NCBI RefSeq assembly: GCF_007558725.1
Contig: NZ_VLPL01000001.1
Location: 702,833 to 766,832 of the forward strand
Reading direction: 5' to 3'
Length of the DNA: 64,000 bases
Origin: Fluviicola chungangensis
Lineage (GTDB): Bacteria > Bacteroidota > Bacteroidia > Flavobacteriales_D > Crocinitomicaceae
The notes beneath the pieces are model-generated. The model was given only the letters and a program-made list of their open reading frames with translations, had not been told where the DNA came from and made no database searches. The first letter of the stretch is position 1; the number at the start of each line of letters is the position of its first letter. Below are positions 1-8,985 of this stretch, piece by piece. A program made the position numbers and the translations under genes.

Positions 1-780
1 CATATATGCTATGGAATCCATGTCCAACTCCACTCCCATCATGGTCTGAAAGTGCGAATCATAAACCTTATCTATATCAGCCTGAAACTTAAACGGTTTT
101 TCCAGCCAGGACTCATAAAACGTAAAAAATGCATTCATCTGATGCAAATGATCCAGTATAAACTGGTTGTTATAGGATTCATGCAGCCCCAAAACGGAAT
201 AATGTCCCAAAAAACCATATTCATATGCATAGGAGAACGGGTTTCCCGAATGCCTCCCTTCCATTGCCCGCACATCTGCATGGGGATCCATGTTCACTAC
301 CGATATTGCAAGACTTTTTGATTCCGAAACTCCCTTGATAATAGGATATGCATTGTTGTGACCTCCTCCGATAACAATCGGGATCCCATTGCAATCCGCT
401 ACTTCCTTCACCCAATTGGAAACCAAATAATCCAAATCATCCACATGCATATGGGAAATGGCATCTATCGGGTCTTTTAGCTCTATAAATCCATGAATAC
501 AAATAGAATTCCCGTTTAAGAACTGGTTGGATTGTACGGCAAGAAAACGCAAAATAAAGGCTTCAAAAGCGCCGCCAGAACCTCCTTTACCAGCATTTAG
601 ACGCGGTCCGATATCCTCTTTTATGCCCAGAATATGAAATTTCTTCTCCTTCCAGCTGTCCGACTTGCCTCTGTACAATACATTCTGACCGATACGGATT
701 TCACCGTCGCGTTCTGTCAGCCAAGCCTTCAAATGAGCTTCTTCCGGTAATTGCAGCTTAAAAAAAGTCGATTCAAGCAT
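1..780 (-). CDS. Ureohydrolase family protein (formimidoylglutamase-like), 3' end outside window
   Basis: Reading the minus strand from the ATG at 780 gives 260 codons with no stop before the window edge. The protein shows the arginase/agmatinase/formimidoylglutamase manganese-site motifs in order: GGGHNN (His121), NMDPHADVR (Asp165, His167, Asp169) and ELDMDS (Asp253, Asp255). The segment GRHSGNPFSYAY is typical of the Bacteroidota branch usually named formimidoylglutamase (histidine degradation, releasing formamide and glutamate); arginase or agmatinase activity is not excluded. The ATG lies inside the last codons of the upstream thioesterase gene (8-nt overlap), so the two are probably cotranscribed and translationally coupled. 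Confidence 0.85.
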   Translation of the reverse strand, partial: MLESTFFKLQLPEEAHLKAWLTERDGEIRIGQNVLYRGKSDSWKEKKFHILGIKEDIGPRLNAGKGGSGGAFEAFILRFLAVQSNQFLNGNSICIHGFIELKDPIDAISHMHVDDLDYLVSNWVKEVADCNGIPIVIGGGHNNAYPIIKGVSESKSLAISVVNMDPHADVRAMEGRHSGNPFSYAYEYGFLGHYSVLGLHESYNNQFILDHLHQMNAFFTFYESWLEKPFKFQADIDKVYDSHFQTMMGVELDMDSIAYM

Positions 781-1189
781 GGTGTTTTTCCATTAATTCA
801 ACAAATGCAGCAGGAGGCGCTATCGGCTTCATGTTCTCTTTTGAAACAAAAACCAGCGTTGTTTTTGCTTTGCTTAAACACTCCTGTTTTTCATTATAAA
901 GTGTATACTCAAAAAACAAGCGCGGCCCTTTCAACTCCGTAATTGCCGTAACGATGGTCAGCTCATCATCATACAAAGCAGGCTTAAAGTAGTCTACTTC
1001 AAAATGACTGACAGGCAGCATCACCCCGCTTTCCTCCAATTCACGATAACTCATTCCCAGTGAACGCATCGCTTCCACTCTTCCCACTTCAAAATACGCC
1101 GCATAATTTCCATAATAGCAATACCCCATCTGGTCAGTTTCACCATATCTCACGCGTACTTTTGTGGGGAATTCAAATGAAGTTTTCAT
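773..1189 (-). CDS. Acyl-CoA thioesterase, YbgC/FadM-type hotdog fold
   Basis: The 138-residue length is typical for single-domain 4-hydroxybenzoyl-CoA thioesterases. The N-terminal signature RYGETDQMGYCYYGNY matches the family pattern RYxETDxMGxxxxxNY, with the catalytic Asp of the ETD triplet, and is followed by FEVGRVEAMRSLG. The predicted role is cytoplasmic hydrolysis of acyl-CoA thioesters; the acyl chain cannot be told from sequence. Its last 8 nt overlap the start of the ureohydrolase gene downstream. The ATG at 1189 is the natural start because the family motif begins about ten residues in. Confidence 0.88.
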   Translation of the reverse strand: MKTSFEFPTKVRVRYGETDQMGYCYYGNYAAYFEVGRVEAMRSLGMSYRELEESGVMLPVSHFEVDYFKPALYDDELTIVTAITELKGPRLFFEYTLYNEKQECLSKAKTTLVFVSKENMKPIAPPAAFVELMEKHHA

Positions 1190-1622
1190 GAATTTCTAAG
1201 TTCTAAATAAAACGTGGTTAAATGTCGTAACTATTTTTCAGATTTTCTGTTAGAAATTAAAAGCGTTAAAAAGTATATTTCGGCTACATTAATTCAAGGT
1301 TATTGCAATCTAATTTTGTACCTTTGAGAAAGGGCGATTTTTTCCATTTAAATATTAAAATTTAACATTTAACTATAAAATCTGCATACTCATCGAACAA
1401 TCAATAGGTTTTAAGATAATTCAAAGAAGATGTTAAAGGATTACTTCAATACAAAGCAAAACTTTTCAAATAATCAACCCCTAAACAACTTTTTTTTTCA
1501 CTTTTTTATGAGAATATTTGCTCACTAAAAAATTCAGAGGCTTAACACTTAAGCTATGAATCTATTACGCTGATATTTTTTTTATTAACATAGTATTATA
1601 AACTTTTAAAATACCCTGCTAA
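1190..1622. other. dnaA upstream region with two overlapping -7-like boxes
   Basis: This 433-nt AT-rich spacer separates the divergent thioesterase and dnaA genes. Two matches to the Bacteroidota -7 box TAnnTTTG lie back to back on the plus strand: TAATTTTG at 1311-1318 and TACCTTTG at 1319-1326. No TTG sits at the usual 19-20 nt upstream; the nearest (1303-1305) is too close. If used, they give dnaA a leader of about 290 nt. I found no exact DnaA box (TTATNCACA or its complement), so I do not call an origin here. Confidence 0.4.
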
Positions 1623-3053
1623 ATGAGTGCCAACCATGACGCTATTTGGAATTCCTGTCTGAAAGTTATCAAGGATAATTTACCGATTCAAGCTTACAAA
1701 ACTTGGTTTGAACCGATTGTTCCCGTAAAACTTGAAAACAACATTCTGACAATACAAGTTCCATCTCACTTTTTTTACGAATGGTTGGAAGAGCATTACA
1801 TTACTTTGTTGAAAAAAGTAATTAAGAAAGAGCTCGGTCAGGAAGGGCATTTGGAATACAGTATTGTGATGGAAAATTCTGCCAGTAATTCAAATCCTTA
1901 CACCGTTAAGCTTCCTGCCTCCAATAAAAAAGCGGTGAAGAATGCGCCTGTTAACATGCCTTTGAATATCAGTGACAATCCGATCAAAAATCCGTTTATC
2001 ATTCCAGGATTGAAGAAGGTGAACGTTGATTCCAACCTGAATCCTGCTTATTCGTTCGAGAATTTTGTAGAAGGTGATTGCAACCGATTGGCACGTTCTG
2101 CCGGTTATGCTGTAGCAAACAAACCGGGAGGAACAGCTTTTAACCCCTTGTTGATTTACGGAGGTGTTGGATTGGGTAAAACACATTTGGCACATTCGAT
2201 TGGTATTGGTGTTAAAAACCAATTCCCAAATAAAACTGTATTATACGTCAGTTCTGAAAAGTTTGCCCATCAGTTCATTGATGCTGTGCGGAATCAAACA
2301 ACCAATGACTTCATTCACTTCTATCAAATGATCGACGTGCTGATCATTGATGATGTTCAGTTTTTCTCGGGAAAAGAAAAGACTCAGGACGTGTTCTTCC
2401 ATATCTTCAACCATTTACACCAAAATGGAAAACAAATCATTTTAACATCGGATAAACCGCCTGTTGAAATGCAGGGAATGGAGCAGCGCTTGTTATCCCG
2501 TTTTAAATGGGGATTGTCTGCAGATCTTTCTACTCCGGATTTAGAAACACGTATTGCAATCATGGAAAAGAAAATGTATGGCAGCGGAATCGAACTTCCT
2601 CGTGAAGTAGTTGAATACCTGGCATACAGTATCAATACAAACATTCGTGAAATGGAAGGCGCCATGACCTCTCTTCTTGCTCAAGCTTCATTGAACAAAA
2701 AAGCGATCACACTTGATTTGGCAAAACAAATGATCGATAAGTTTGTGAAAAATACTGCCCGCGAAGTTTCGATTGATTACATCCAGAAAGTAGTTTGTGA
2801 TTACTTCGACCTGCCGATTGAGATGCTAAAGTCAAAGACACGTAAGCGTGAAGTGGTTCAGGCTCGTCAAATTTCAATGTATTTCTCCAAGAAAATGACA
2901 AAATCATCCTTAGCCAGTATCGGCGCACATTGCGGAGGAAAAGACCACGCAACAGTACTTCATGCTTGCAGAACGGTGATTAACCTTTCTGAAACAGACA
3001 AACAGTTCCGGGTTTACCTGGAAGATTTGGAAAAGAAATTAACTATTCAATAA
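1623..3053 (+). CDS. dnaA: Chromosomal replication initiator protein DnaA
   Basis: This 476-residue DnaA has all four domains: an N-terminal interaction domain (residues 1-80, AYKTWFEPI), a short linker, the AAA+ ATPase with Walker A GGVGLGKTH (about 180-188) and Walker B VLIIDDVQF (about 239-247), and the C-terminal DNA-binding domain with the signature GGKDHATVLHACRTV. It binds DnaA boxes and opens the origin. It stands alone, without dnaN or recF beside it, which is common in Bacteroidota. The ATG start gives the standard N-terminus. A strong hairpin follows 6 nt after the stop codon. Confidence 0.98.
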   Translation: MSANHDAIWNSCLKVIKDNLPIQAYKTWFEPIVPVKLENNILTIQVPSHFFYEWLEEHYITLLKKVIKKELGQEGHLEYSIVMENSASNSNPYTVKLPASNKKAVKNAPVNMPLNISDNPIKNPFIIPGLKKVNVDSNLNPAYSFENFVEGDCNRLARSAGYAVANKPGGTAFNPLLIYGGVGLGKTHLAHSIGIGVKNQFPNKTVLYVSSEKFAHQFIDAVRNQTTNDFIHFYQMIDVLIIDDVQFFSGKEKTQDVFFHIFNHLHQNGKQIILTSDKPPVEMQGMEQRLLSRFKWGLSADLSTPDLETRIAIMEKKMYGSGIELPREVVEYLAYSINTNIREMEGAMTSLLAQASLNKKAITLDLAKQMIDKFVKNTAREVSIDYIQKVVCDYFDLPIEMLKSKTRKREVVQARQISMYFSKKMTKSSLASIGAHCGGKDHATVLHACRTVINLSETDKQFRVYLEDLEKKLTIQ

Positions 3054-3059
3054 TAGCGG

Positions 3060-3094
3060 AATGGCTTTCAGAAATGGAAGCCATTTTTGTTTTG
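3060..3094 (+). terminator. Rho-independent terminator of dnaA
   Basis: The stem AATGGCTT/AAGCCATT (3060-3067 with 3078-3085), extended inward by CTTTC/GGAAG pairing with a wobble, is followed by TTTGTTTT. It begins 6 nt after the dnaA stop codon. Confidence 0.8.
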
Positions 3095-3287
3095 AGTAAA
3101 CAATCATTAAAACACTCTTTGATTATTAGCTGTTCATTTTGAAACTTGGGGAATTCGGAAATTCGGGTGTTCCCAAAGATACGAACAGATTTTAGAATAA
3201 TTCACTAATTATCAATTGTTTAGAAAACAAACCCTCCGTTATTTCACACGTTATTAATATTCATTTCGCCTTCACTCACATTCTTCA

Positions 3288-3295
3288 TACCTTTG
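3288..3295 (+). promoter_or_regulatory. -7 box TACCTTTG of yigZ, placed for a leaderless transcript
   Basis: This is an exact match to TAnnTTTG. Only 6 nt separate its last base from the ATG at 3302, so transcription should begin at or next to the start codon. No clear -33 TTG was seen. Confidence 0.5.
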
Positions 3296-3301
3296 TACCG
3301 C

Positions 3302-3934
3302 ATGTCGGAAAGCAAATTCAAAACCATTTCAGAACTCAGTGAAGGATTCTACAAAGAAAAAGGATCTAAGTTCCTTGCATTTGCCATTCCCTGCAAAACC
3401 GAAGACGAAATCAAAGAGCATATTCAGCGTCTTCGGAAGGAACATTACCAGGCCGTTCATGTTTGTTCTGCCTTTCGATTAGGAAGCGACAAGAAAAAAT
3501 ACCGTGCAAGTGATGACGGAGAACCTTCCAACTCTGCAGGCGCTCCGATTCTTGGACAGATTCAGTCGTTTGATCTGACAAATATCCTGATTGCTGTTGT
3601 CCGTTATTACGGCGGTATAAACCTCGGAGTTGGGGGATTGATCAATGCTTACAGAACGGCTTCAAAAGATGCATTGGAAAACGCCCAAATCATTGAACAG
3701 GAAGATGAAATACTGATCACTTTACAGTATGATTATAGTGAAATGCCACAGGTCATGTCTGTCTTGAAAAATAGTCCCGCAAAGATTATCGAACAGGATT
3801 TTCAACTATCTTGTAAACTAAGTATCCAAGTACCGGTTTCAGAAATGAATTTACTAGAGCAGTTTTCAGAATTAAATTTACTCTTACCGGAAGAAAAACA
3901 TATCAGAATCGAAAATCATGGAATTATCCAATAG
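3302..3934 (+). CDS. yigZ: IMPACT-family protein YigZ (UPF0029 + DUF1949)
   Basis: From the ATG at 3302 this encodes 210 residues. The N-terminal UPF0029 half carries KGSKFLAFAIP, YRASDDGEPSNSAGAPILG and VVRYYGGINLGVGGLINAY, which together are diagnostic of YigZ/IMPACT. The C-terminal 70 residues form the DUF1949 ferredoxin-like domain. The family is linked to translation control in eukaryotes (IMPACT); the bacterial role is unsettled. An upstream in-frame TTG at 3293 lies inside the promoter box and is rejected as start. The 3' end overlaps the next gene by 17 nt, suggesting an operon. Confidence 0.92.
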   Translation: MSESKFKTISELSEGFYKEKGSKFLAFAIPCKTEDEIKEHIQRLRKEHYQAVHVCSAFRLGSDKKKYRASDDGEPSNSAGAPILGQIQSFDLTNILIAVVRYYGGINLGVGGLINAYRTASKDALENAQIIEQEDEILITLQYDYSEMPQVMSVLKNSPAKIIEQDFQLSCKLSIQVPVSEMNLLEQFSELNLLLPEEKHIRIENHGIIQ

Positions 3935-4856
3935 TCAATTACTCCAGGAGATCATCCGTATCCAGGGAGTCGCCAGCGATGAATCCCGCATCAAATCATT
4001 TATCAAAGATTACGTCCTTAAACACCAAGGGTACTGGAAATCAAAACCACACATCATTGACGGAACCGGGTTCCAGGATGCTTTGATCCTCGTTTTTGGA
4101 AATCCGCGAACGGCTGTATATGCACATATGGATACCATTGGTTATTCGGTAGGATACGAAAACGAATTGATTCGTGTGGGTGGTCCAAAAAATATAGACG
4201 GGACCATACTGGTTGGGAACGACTCCCATGGAGTTGTAGAGGGTGAATTGATGATTTTCGAGAACGAGTACAATCAGCAACGCTTGCAATTATCCTGCGA
4301 ACGAGCTGTTGACCGGGGTACTTTGCTTTCGTTTAAGCCACATTTCAAAGAAACAAAGGAATATGTGCAATCACCTTACCTGGATAATCGCCTGGGAGTG
4401 TATGTAGCGCTTCAATTGGCTGAAACGATGGAAAACGGGGCAATTGTATTTTCAACTTATGAAGAACACGGAGGGAATTCCGTCGGTGCCTGTGCAAAAT
4501 ACCTGATGAATAATTACGAAGTATTTCAAGCACTGATCTGTGACATTACCTGGGTTACTTCCGGCGTTGTTCACAAAGGAGGAGTTGCAATTTCGATGCG
4601 CGACAGCATGCTTCCAAGAAGAAAATACCTAAATAAAATCCTGAAGATCGCAAATGATTCAGGGATTAAATTCCAGTTGGAAGTGGAATCTGCCGGAGGA
4701 AGTGACGGTTCTGTACTTCAAAAATCAGATCTGCCGATCGACTGGTGTTTTATCGGAGCTCCGGAAGACAATGTTCATACTCCGGCAGAAAAGGTTTACA
4801 AGAAGGACATCGAATCCATGATTGAATTATACCGTGTATTAATGGATCAGCTGTAA
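3918..4856 (+). CDS. M42/M20-type metallo-aminopeptidase
   Basis: This 312-residue protein has the dinuclear zinc ligands of the clan in order: His in YAHMDT, Asp in SPYLDNRLGVY, the Glu pair in STYEEHGG, Asp in ICDIT and His in DNVHTPAEKV. This fits the M42 family (glutamyl aminopeptidase/endoglucanase-type peptidases), which remove N-terminal residues from peptides in the cytoplasm. Length is slightly below the usual 340-360, so the lid domain is probably short. It overlaps yigZ by 17 nt in another frame and ends with its TAA abutting the convergent lipoprotein gene without a spacer. Confidence 0.85.
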   Translation: MELSNSQLLQEIIRIQGVASDESRIKSFIKDYVLKHQGYWKSKPHIIDGTGFQDALILVFGNPRTAVYAHMDTIGYSVGYENELIRVGGPKNIDGTILVGNDSHGVVEGELMIFENEYNQQRLQLSCERAVDRGTLLSFKPHFKETKEYVQSPYLDNRLGVYVALQLAETMENGAIVFSTYEEHGGNSVGACAKYLMNNYEVFQALICDITWVTSGVVHKGGVAISMRDSMLPRRKYLNKILKIANDSGIKFQLEVESAGGSDGSVLQKSDLPIDWCFIGAPEDNVHTPAEKVYKKDIESMIELYRVLMDQL

Positions 4857-5192
4857 TTAGCGGACAGCAAATGCTTCTTTGATCTCAATGACCTGAAATT
4901 CGGAACAAGTGGTCGCCTTTTCATCGAGAACTTTAAACTTTAGTTTCAGGCGCAATTTATCTACCTGGAATTTGGGATCTAAATTCACAGGAGAGAACTT
5001 ACGTTTCGATTCACCGGATAAAACCCCGATAACGATTCCGCAATCCAGCATCTGCACTTCCCCCAAATAATACGTATCATTGGTTTCACCTGTTGTATGA
5101 TGAGTTTCTTTGTCCGGGTCGGTCATTTCTTTAGGAGGATGACAAGAAGTCACGAATCCAAGAACGAATATGAATAGTATAATTTTAGTCAT
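4857..5192 (-). CDS. Small lipoprotein of unknown function
   Basis: This encodes 111 residues with a lipoprotein signal peptide ending in the lipobox FVTSC at residue 17. The mature part begins with a hydrophilic Asp/Glu/Thr-rich linker and then a compact beta-rich segment holding two cysteines (MLDCGIVIG, TTCSEF). I do not recognise the family. It follows the flavoprotein gene after 4 nt, so it is probably the second gene of that operon. The stop codon directly abuts that of the convergent peptidase gene. Confidence 0.75.
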   Translation of the reverse strand: MTKIILFIFVLGFVTSCHPPKEMTDPDKETHHTTGETNDTYYLGEVQMLDCGIVIGVLSGESKRKFSPVNLDPKFQVDKLRLKLKFKVLDEKATTCSEFQVIEIKEAFAVR

Positions 5193-5196
5193 TATT

Positions 5197-6420
5197 TTAC
5201 CTGTTTTCTAATACATTTTTCCCTGCAATGGCAGCAGTTGTCCAGGCAGCCTGGAAATTAAATCCGCCCGTTACTCCATCAATATCGAGGATTTCTCCCG
5301 CAAAAAAGAGTCCCGGAACTTTTTTCGACTCCATTGTTTGTACATTGATCTCGTTCAGGTCAACCCCGCCTGCAGTTACAAATTCTTCCTTGAAAGTTGT
5401 TTTCCCTTCCATGGAATATACATCATTTACCAGTATTTCCAGTAACTTATTCCGGTGTTTCAATGTCAGCTCCGAACATTTGAACTGATTTGGAATGCCT
5501 GCTTTATCCACAAGATACACCCATAATCTCGATTTGATGGTATAAAGAGGAGTATTTACAACTAATTTATTGGATTTTATAAATTCATTGATTACTCCCC
5601 GGACCGATTCCTGGTTTTCTTCTCCTGTCCAATTAACTGCTATTTGAGACTGGTATCCTTTCGATTCAAAAATTCGTGCTCCGAATGCGGATGATTTCAA
5701 CACGGCCGGGCCACTCATTCCCCAATGGGTGATTAACAATGGTCCATTCGAAGCCCATTTTTCTCCGATTATTTTCACCAGGGCACTTTCCTGGACAATT
5801 CCCATTAACTCCTTAATCGGTTCATTTGGCATATTGAAGGTAAATAGGGATGGAACCGGAGGAACAATCTTTAGGTTAAATTCCTTCAGCAATTCAAATC
5901 CGGAAACCTTGGGTTGTCCACCGGTTGTAACGATTACTGTTTTGGAATAGTAAGTACCATCCGGAGTTTGGACTTCAAACAACCCGGAGTCTGTTTTCTT
6001 GATCAATTCAACGCGTTGGTTCAACAGCAATTGAACCTCCTTTTTCTTCAATTCGTTTAAAAAACAGTCAATGATGGTTTGGGAATCATTGCTTACAGGG
6101 AAATAACAGCCATCGGGGTATAATTTCAGAGGAACGTCCTTACTTTCCAGCCACGCTTTCATATCCGAACTGGTAAATTGGTAAAATGCCTTTTTCAAAA
6201 ATCGCTCACCTCTCGGATAATGGGTTGATAATTCTCCGGGCTCGGAAATCACATTGGTCACATTGCATCTTCCACCTCCTGAAATCTTGACTTTCGCCAA
6301 AGGTTTGGAACTCCTTTCCAGAATGGCAATTCTTGCCTGTTTAAAGTTTTCAGAAGCTTTAATTGCTGAAAAACATCCCGCTGCTCCCGCACCGATCACC
6401 AAAACATCCCATTCTTTCAT
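5197..6420 (-). CDS. FAD-dependent oxidoreductase, HI0933/BaiN-like family
   Basis: This 407-residue flavoprotein begins with the dinucleotide-binding motif VIGAGAAGCFSAI and the family hallmark KVKISGGGRCNVTN, and ends with the second FAD motif GLFFAGEILDIDGVTGGFN. This architecture (COG2081, HI0933-like) is common and single-copy in many bacteria; its physiological substrate is not established, and distant relatives (BaiN) reduce bile-acid intermediates. A lipoprotein gene follows after 4 nt. A hairpin at 6439-6470 separates it from the upstream protease gene, so it likely has its own promoter. Confidence 0.88.
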   Translation of the reverse strand: MKEWDVLVIGAGAAGCFSAIKASENFKQARIAILERSSKPLAKVKISGGGRCNVTNVISEPGELSTHYPRGERFLKKAFYQFTSSDMKAWLESKDVPLKLYPDGCYFPVSNDSQTIIDCFLNELKKKEVQLLLNQRVELIKKTDSGLFEVQTPDGTYYSKTVIVTTGGQPKVSGFELLKEFNLKIVPPVPSLFTFNMPNEPIKELMGIVQESALVKIIGEKWASNGPLLITHWGMSGPAVLKSSAFGARIFESKGYQSQIAVNWTGEENQESVRGVINEFIKSNKLVVNTPLYTIKSRLWVYLVDKAGIPNQFKCSELTLKHRNKLLEILVNDVYSMEGKTTFKEEFVTAGGVDLNEINVQTMESKKVPGLFFAGEILDIDGVTGGFNFQAAWTTAAIAGKNVLENR

Positions 6421-6438
6421 GGATCAAAAATAAGCACA

Positions 6439-6470
6439 AAAAAAGACCCTCCGAAACGGAAGGTCTTTTT
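6439..6470 (-). terminator. Bidirectional hairpin terminator downstream of the C25 protease gene
   Basis: The stem pairs AAAAAAGACC and TCCG with CGGA and GGTCTTTTTT, with a short AAA loop and one mismatch. A-runs and T-runs flank it, so it can work on either strand; here it would end the minus-strand protease transcript. Confidence 0.8.
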
Positions 6471-6491
6471 AATGGGGATTCCGAACGAGTT

Positions 6492-8717
6492 TCAGTGCAT
6501 AATTTGAATGTTTTTACGAACACTTTGTCCCTCCGAATAAATCTCAATGATATACGATCCTGCTTTTAACGAAGCGGTCTGAATTGTTTCGTGATTTCCG
6601 TTCAAAAATTGGTTCGTCCACACTACTTTTCCATCCAAACCAATAATCCGGATCGATTCTGCAGTTCCATTTGAAACAACAACCTGTAGTTCCTCATTTG
6701 CAGGATTCGGATAAACTGAAAACTCCATATTCAGATCCTCTATTCCCAAAGGTCCATTGGCAACCTGAACGGCATGCTGATACGTTGCATAATTCTGCTT
6801 CGTCGCAGTAACTATCAGGTAATCATTTGTTGTGAGTGTCGGAAAAGTGATCACTGCCTGCCCTCCGGATGAAATCGCTGATCCCAGAAGTACATTGTTC
6901 TGTGAAACGGCTACCAGGGCCCCATCTACATCACACGTTGCCGTAATTGAGGTGGTATTCATCGGAACATTTCCAGTGTGTGTCACCGTTATCGGCAGTG
7001 TTTGCTTATTCCGGAACATCGCGGAAGGATCTCCGAATAAAACCCAGGTTTGCATCACCTCCACTCCGCTCCCGGACGGATACTCTTCCAGCATGGACAT
7101 TTGTGAATTATAGAATAATCCTCCCAGGGTTGTTTTATGGTTTCCCGGATAGGTTTCACCGATAATTGCCGCCATCTCATCCTGTGTTTGCATCGGCTCC
7201 GCCCAAGCCATTAAAATAGAAGATCCGGCAGCTCCGATTGCTCCCGAAGGAGTTCCGTTTTTAGTGGCTCGTGTCCAGGCCTCTGAAATACATGTTCCGG
7301 ACGTAAAGGTCCCGTTATTGCATGCAACCGATATAACAAAAGGATATTTCCCGTTGTTTGTCGCTTGATTCACATGTGTACTTTGAAAATTTCCGGTCAC
7401 GCACAAATTCACGTCACCATGGCCGGTGTAGTTGAACAAACCGACTCCATTGTTCACAGCCGGCAAAATGATTCCCGAATTGGGGCTGCCTGTTGCATCT
7501 GCTCCACCATGTGAGCCATCGTAAAATTCTGCCACTTCAGAATATCCGTAATCCATCAGGACCGTACGGATATTTCTCAAATGTTGCCAATCCGGTTCTC
7601 CATCGTCACCAATTCCGTCTCCTTCATTCGAGCCCAGGCCGATCGCTTTTTCCATCCAGTCACCAGCCATCGGATTCTTTTCATATTCGAGCGTTCGGTC
7701 AACCATTGTCGTAATGTTTGTTTCCGTACCGGAAAAACGCCCGACGAACAATTCCGGATAGTAGTCACTGCCTGCTAATTGTCCGTAGTAAGAATCGGAA
7801 TACAGGTTTTCACCTCCCGACATTCCATAGGTATGAGCCGGGATATCGTCGTGGTCCCCAACCAATAAAACATACACCAGTTCCGGGTGTATTGAATAGT
7901 AGTTTTGAATGTAAGCCTGGATATCTGTATCAGTAGTCCCTGTTGCAGCAGTTGAGACCAAAACAGAACGGATTCCTTTCTGATTTTTCCAATTCACCAA
8001 AGGAGTAATTTCTTCTATCATGGCCGGAGCAGCGATGAAAAGCATACTTCCGCTTTCTTCCATCGGAACATATTTCTCCGATTTTGGGTTCAGAACAAAC
8101 TTTTGTTGCACTGGCTGCATAACAGGATCAGTTTGCCCGCTCAATTCATTCACCCCATGGATTCCGGTGTTCTTTTTCACCTGAATATGAATCCCCTTGT
8201 AAACTACCAGTTTCTTAGTAACCGGATTGTATTGGTACGGAGAAACTTCTACAACAACACCTCGCATGGATCTCCAAATAAATGGAGTTTTCAGATTAAC
8301 CGGCTCAGCAGGATAAAATGCATTTGAACTATATGCAGCTCCAAATGAATAAGCAACAGAAGATGGCGCTACATTTCTTTTCATACTCCCTTTTGAAGGT
8401 GCAACAAGCACATTGTCATAGATAATCACCTCATCAAAAGTCACTTCAATTTGCGGACTTCCATTATCCGGAAGCTGAACGGTGGTGTGGAACAAGGGAA
8501 GAGCAGGAGCACCTTTCTCTTGTGATAGCACACGAAAAGATTTGGAAAAATCGATCATCATTTGCCCATTAATTTCCTTGTAATCAAAGGATTTTTCTTC
8601 AAACTGCTGTACGAGCCTGATCGATTCCGAATCTTCTGATTTTAGCTGAAAATATTGGGCTTGGGAAATAAATGATCCAAGTAAAATGGAACATAATGAG
8701 AGGAGAGTTTTTTTCAT
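6492..8717 (-). CDS. Gingipain-like C25 cysteine protease with T9SS sorting domain
   Basis: This is a 741-residue secreted protein. A signal peptide (cleavage near SQAQ, residue 20) is followed by a gingipain propeptide-like region, the peptidase C25 domain (about 220-580), an Ig-like/CARDB-type domain and a C-terminal type-A T9SS sorting domain (FSVYPNPANEE, then a final KNIQIMH). The catalytic pair is visible: His433 in NYTGHGD and Cys466 in ISVACNNGTF. It should be exported through the T9SS to the cell surface and digest extracellular protein; whether it prefers Arg, Lys or other residues cannot be told. It is transcribed alone, with a terminator behind it. Confidence 0.92.
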   Translation of the reverse strand: MKKTLLSLCSILLGSFISQAQYFQLKSEDSESIRLVQQFEEKSFDYKEINGQMMIDFSKSFRVLSQEKGAPALPLFHTTVQLPDNGSPQIEVTFDEVIIYDNVLVAPSKGSMKRNVAPSSVAYSFGAAYSSNAFYPAEPVNLKTPFIWRSMRGVVVEVSPYQYNPVTKKLVVYKGIHIQVKKNTGIHGVNELSGQTDPVMQPVQQKFVLNPKSEKYVPMEESGSMLFIAAPAMIEEITPLVNWKNQKGIRSVLVSTAATGTTDTDIQAYIQNYYSIHPELVYVLLVGDHDDIPAHTYGMSGGENLYSDSYYGQLAGSDYYPELFVGRFSGTETNITTMVDRTLEYEKNPMAGDWMEKAIGLGSNEGDGIGDDGEPDWQHLRNIRTVLMDYGYSEVAEFYDGSHGGADATGSPNSGIILPAVNNGVGLFNYTGHGDVNLCVTGNFQSTHVNQATNNGKYPFVISVACNNGTFTSGTCISEAWTRATKNGTPSGAIGAAGSSILMAWAEPMQTQDEMAAIIGETYPGNHKTTLGGLFYNSQMSMLEEYPSGSGVEVMQTWVLFGDPSAMFRNKQTLPITVTHTGNVPMNTTSITATCDVDGALVAVSQNNVLLGSAISSGGQAVITFPTLTTNDYLIVTATKQNYATYQHAVQVANGPLGIEDLNMEFSVYPNPANEELQVVVSNGTAESIRIIGLDGKVVWTNQFLNGNHETIQTASLKAGSYIIEIYSEGQSVRKNIQIMH

Positions 8718-8985
8718 TTTTTTGTTTTAGCTCTTCCAAGTTACTGATTCTTATGAAATATGATGAATAATTAACAAAAGAAAAAGGCCACTAGTCAACT
8801 GACTGATAGCCTCTTTCCCTTAACCTGTAGATGTTAATAATTGATCCGTTACATCTTTTAACGCCGGATGCGGGAAAAGGTTTCAAAAAAACTGAATTTT
8901 TATAAAAAGAGTGAAAAGTGACTTGAGTCACCTTTTCTTCGGGTTGGTGTTTCTAACTTTGTGTATTGTTAAAAATGAATGAAGC
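8718..8985. other. Intergenic region with a hairpin, a palindrome and a promoter box
   Basis: The spacer lies between divergent genes. It contains an imperfect long hairpin at 8783-8815 (AGGCCACTAGTCA with TGACTGATAGCCT), a perfect GTGACT-TG-AGTCAC inverted repeat at 8918-8931, and the plus-strand -7 box TAACTTTG at 8954-8961. The palindrome sits just upstream of that box, where an operator would lie. No reading frame of note was seen. Confidence 0.5.
8954..8961 (+). promoter_or_regulatory. -7 box TAACTTTG of the DUF983 gene
   Basis: This is an exact TAnnTTTG match, 24 nt before the ATG at 8986. No matching -33 TTG was found at normal spacing. Confidence 0.5.

Noticed and set aside
1190..1622. 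Origin of replication next to dnaA
   Set aside because: The region is AT-rich, but I found no exact DnaA boxes on either side of dnaA, so location beside dnaA alone is not enough.
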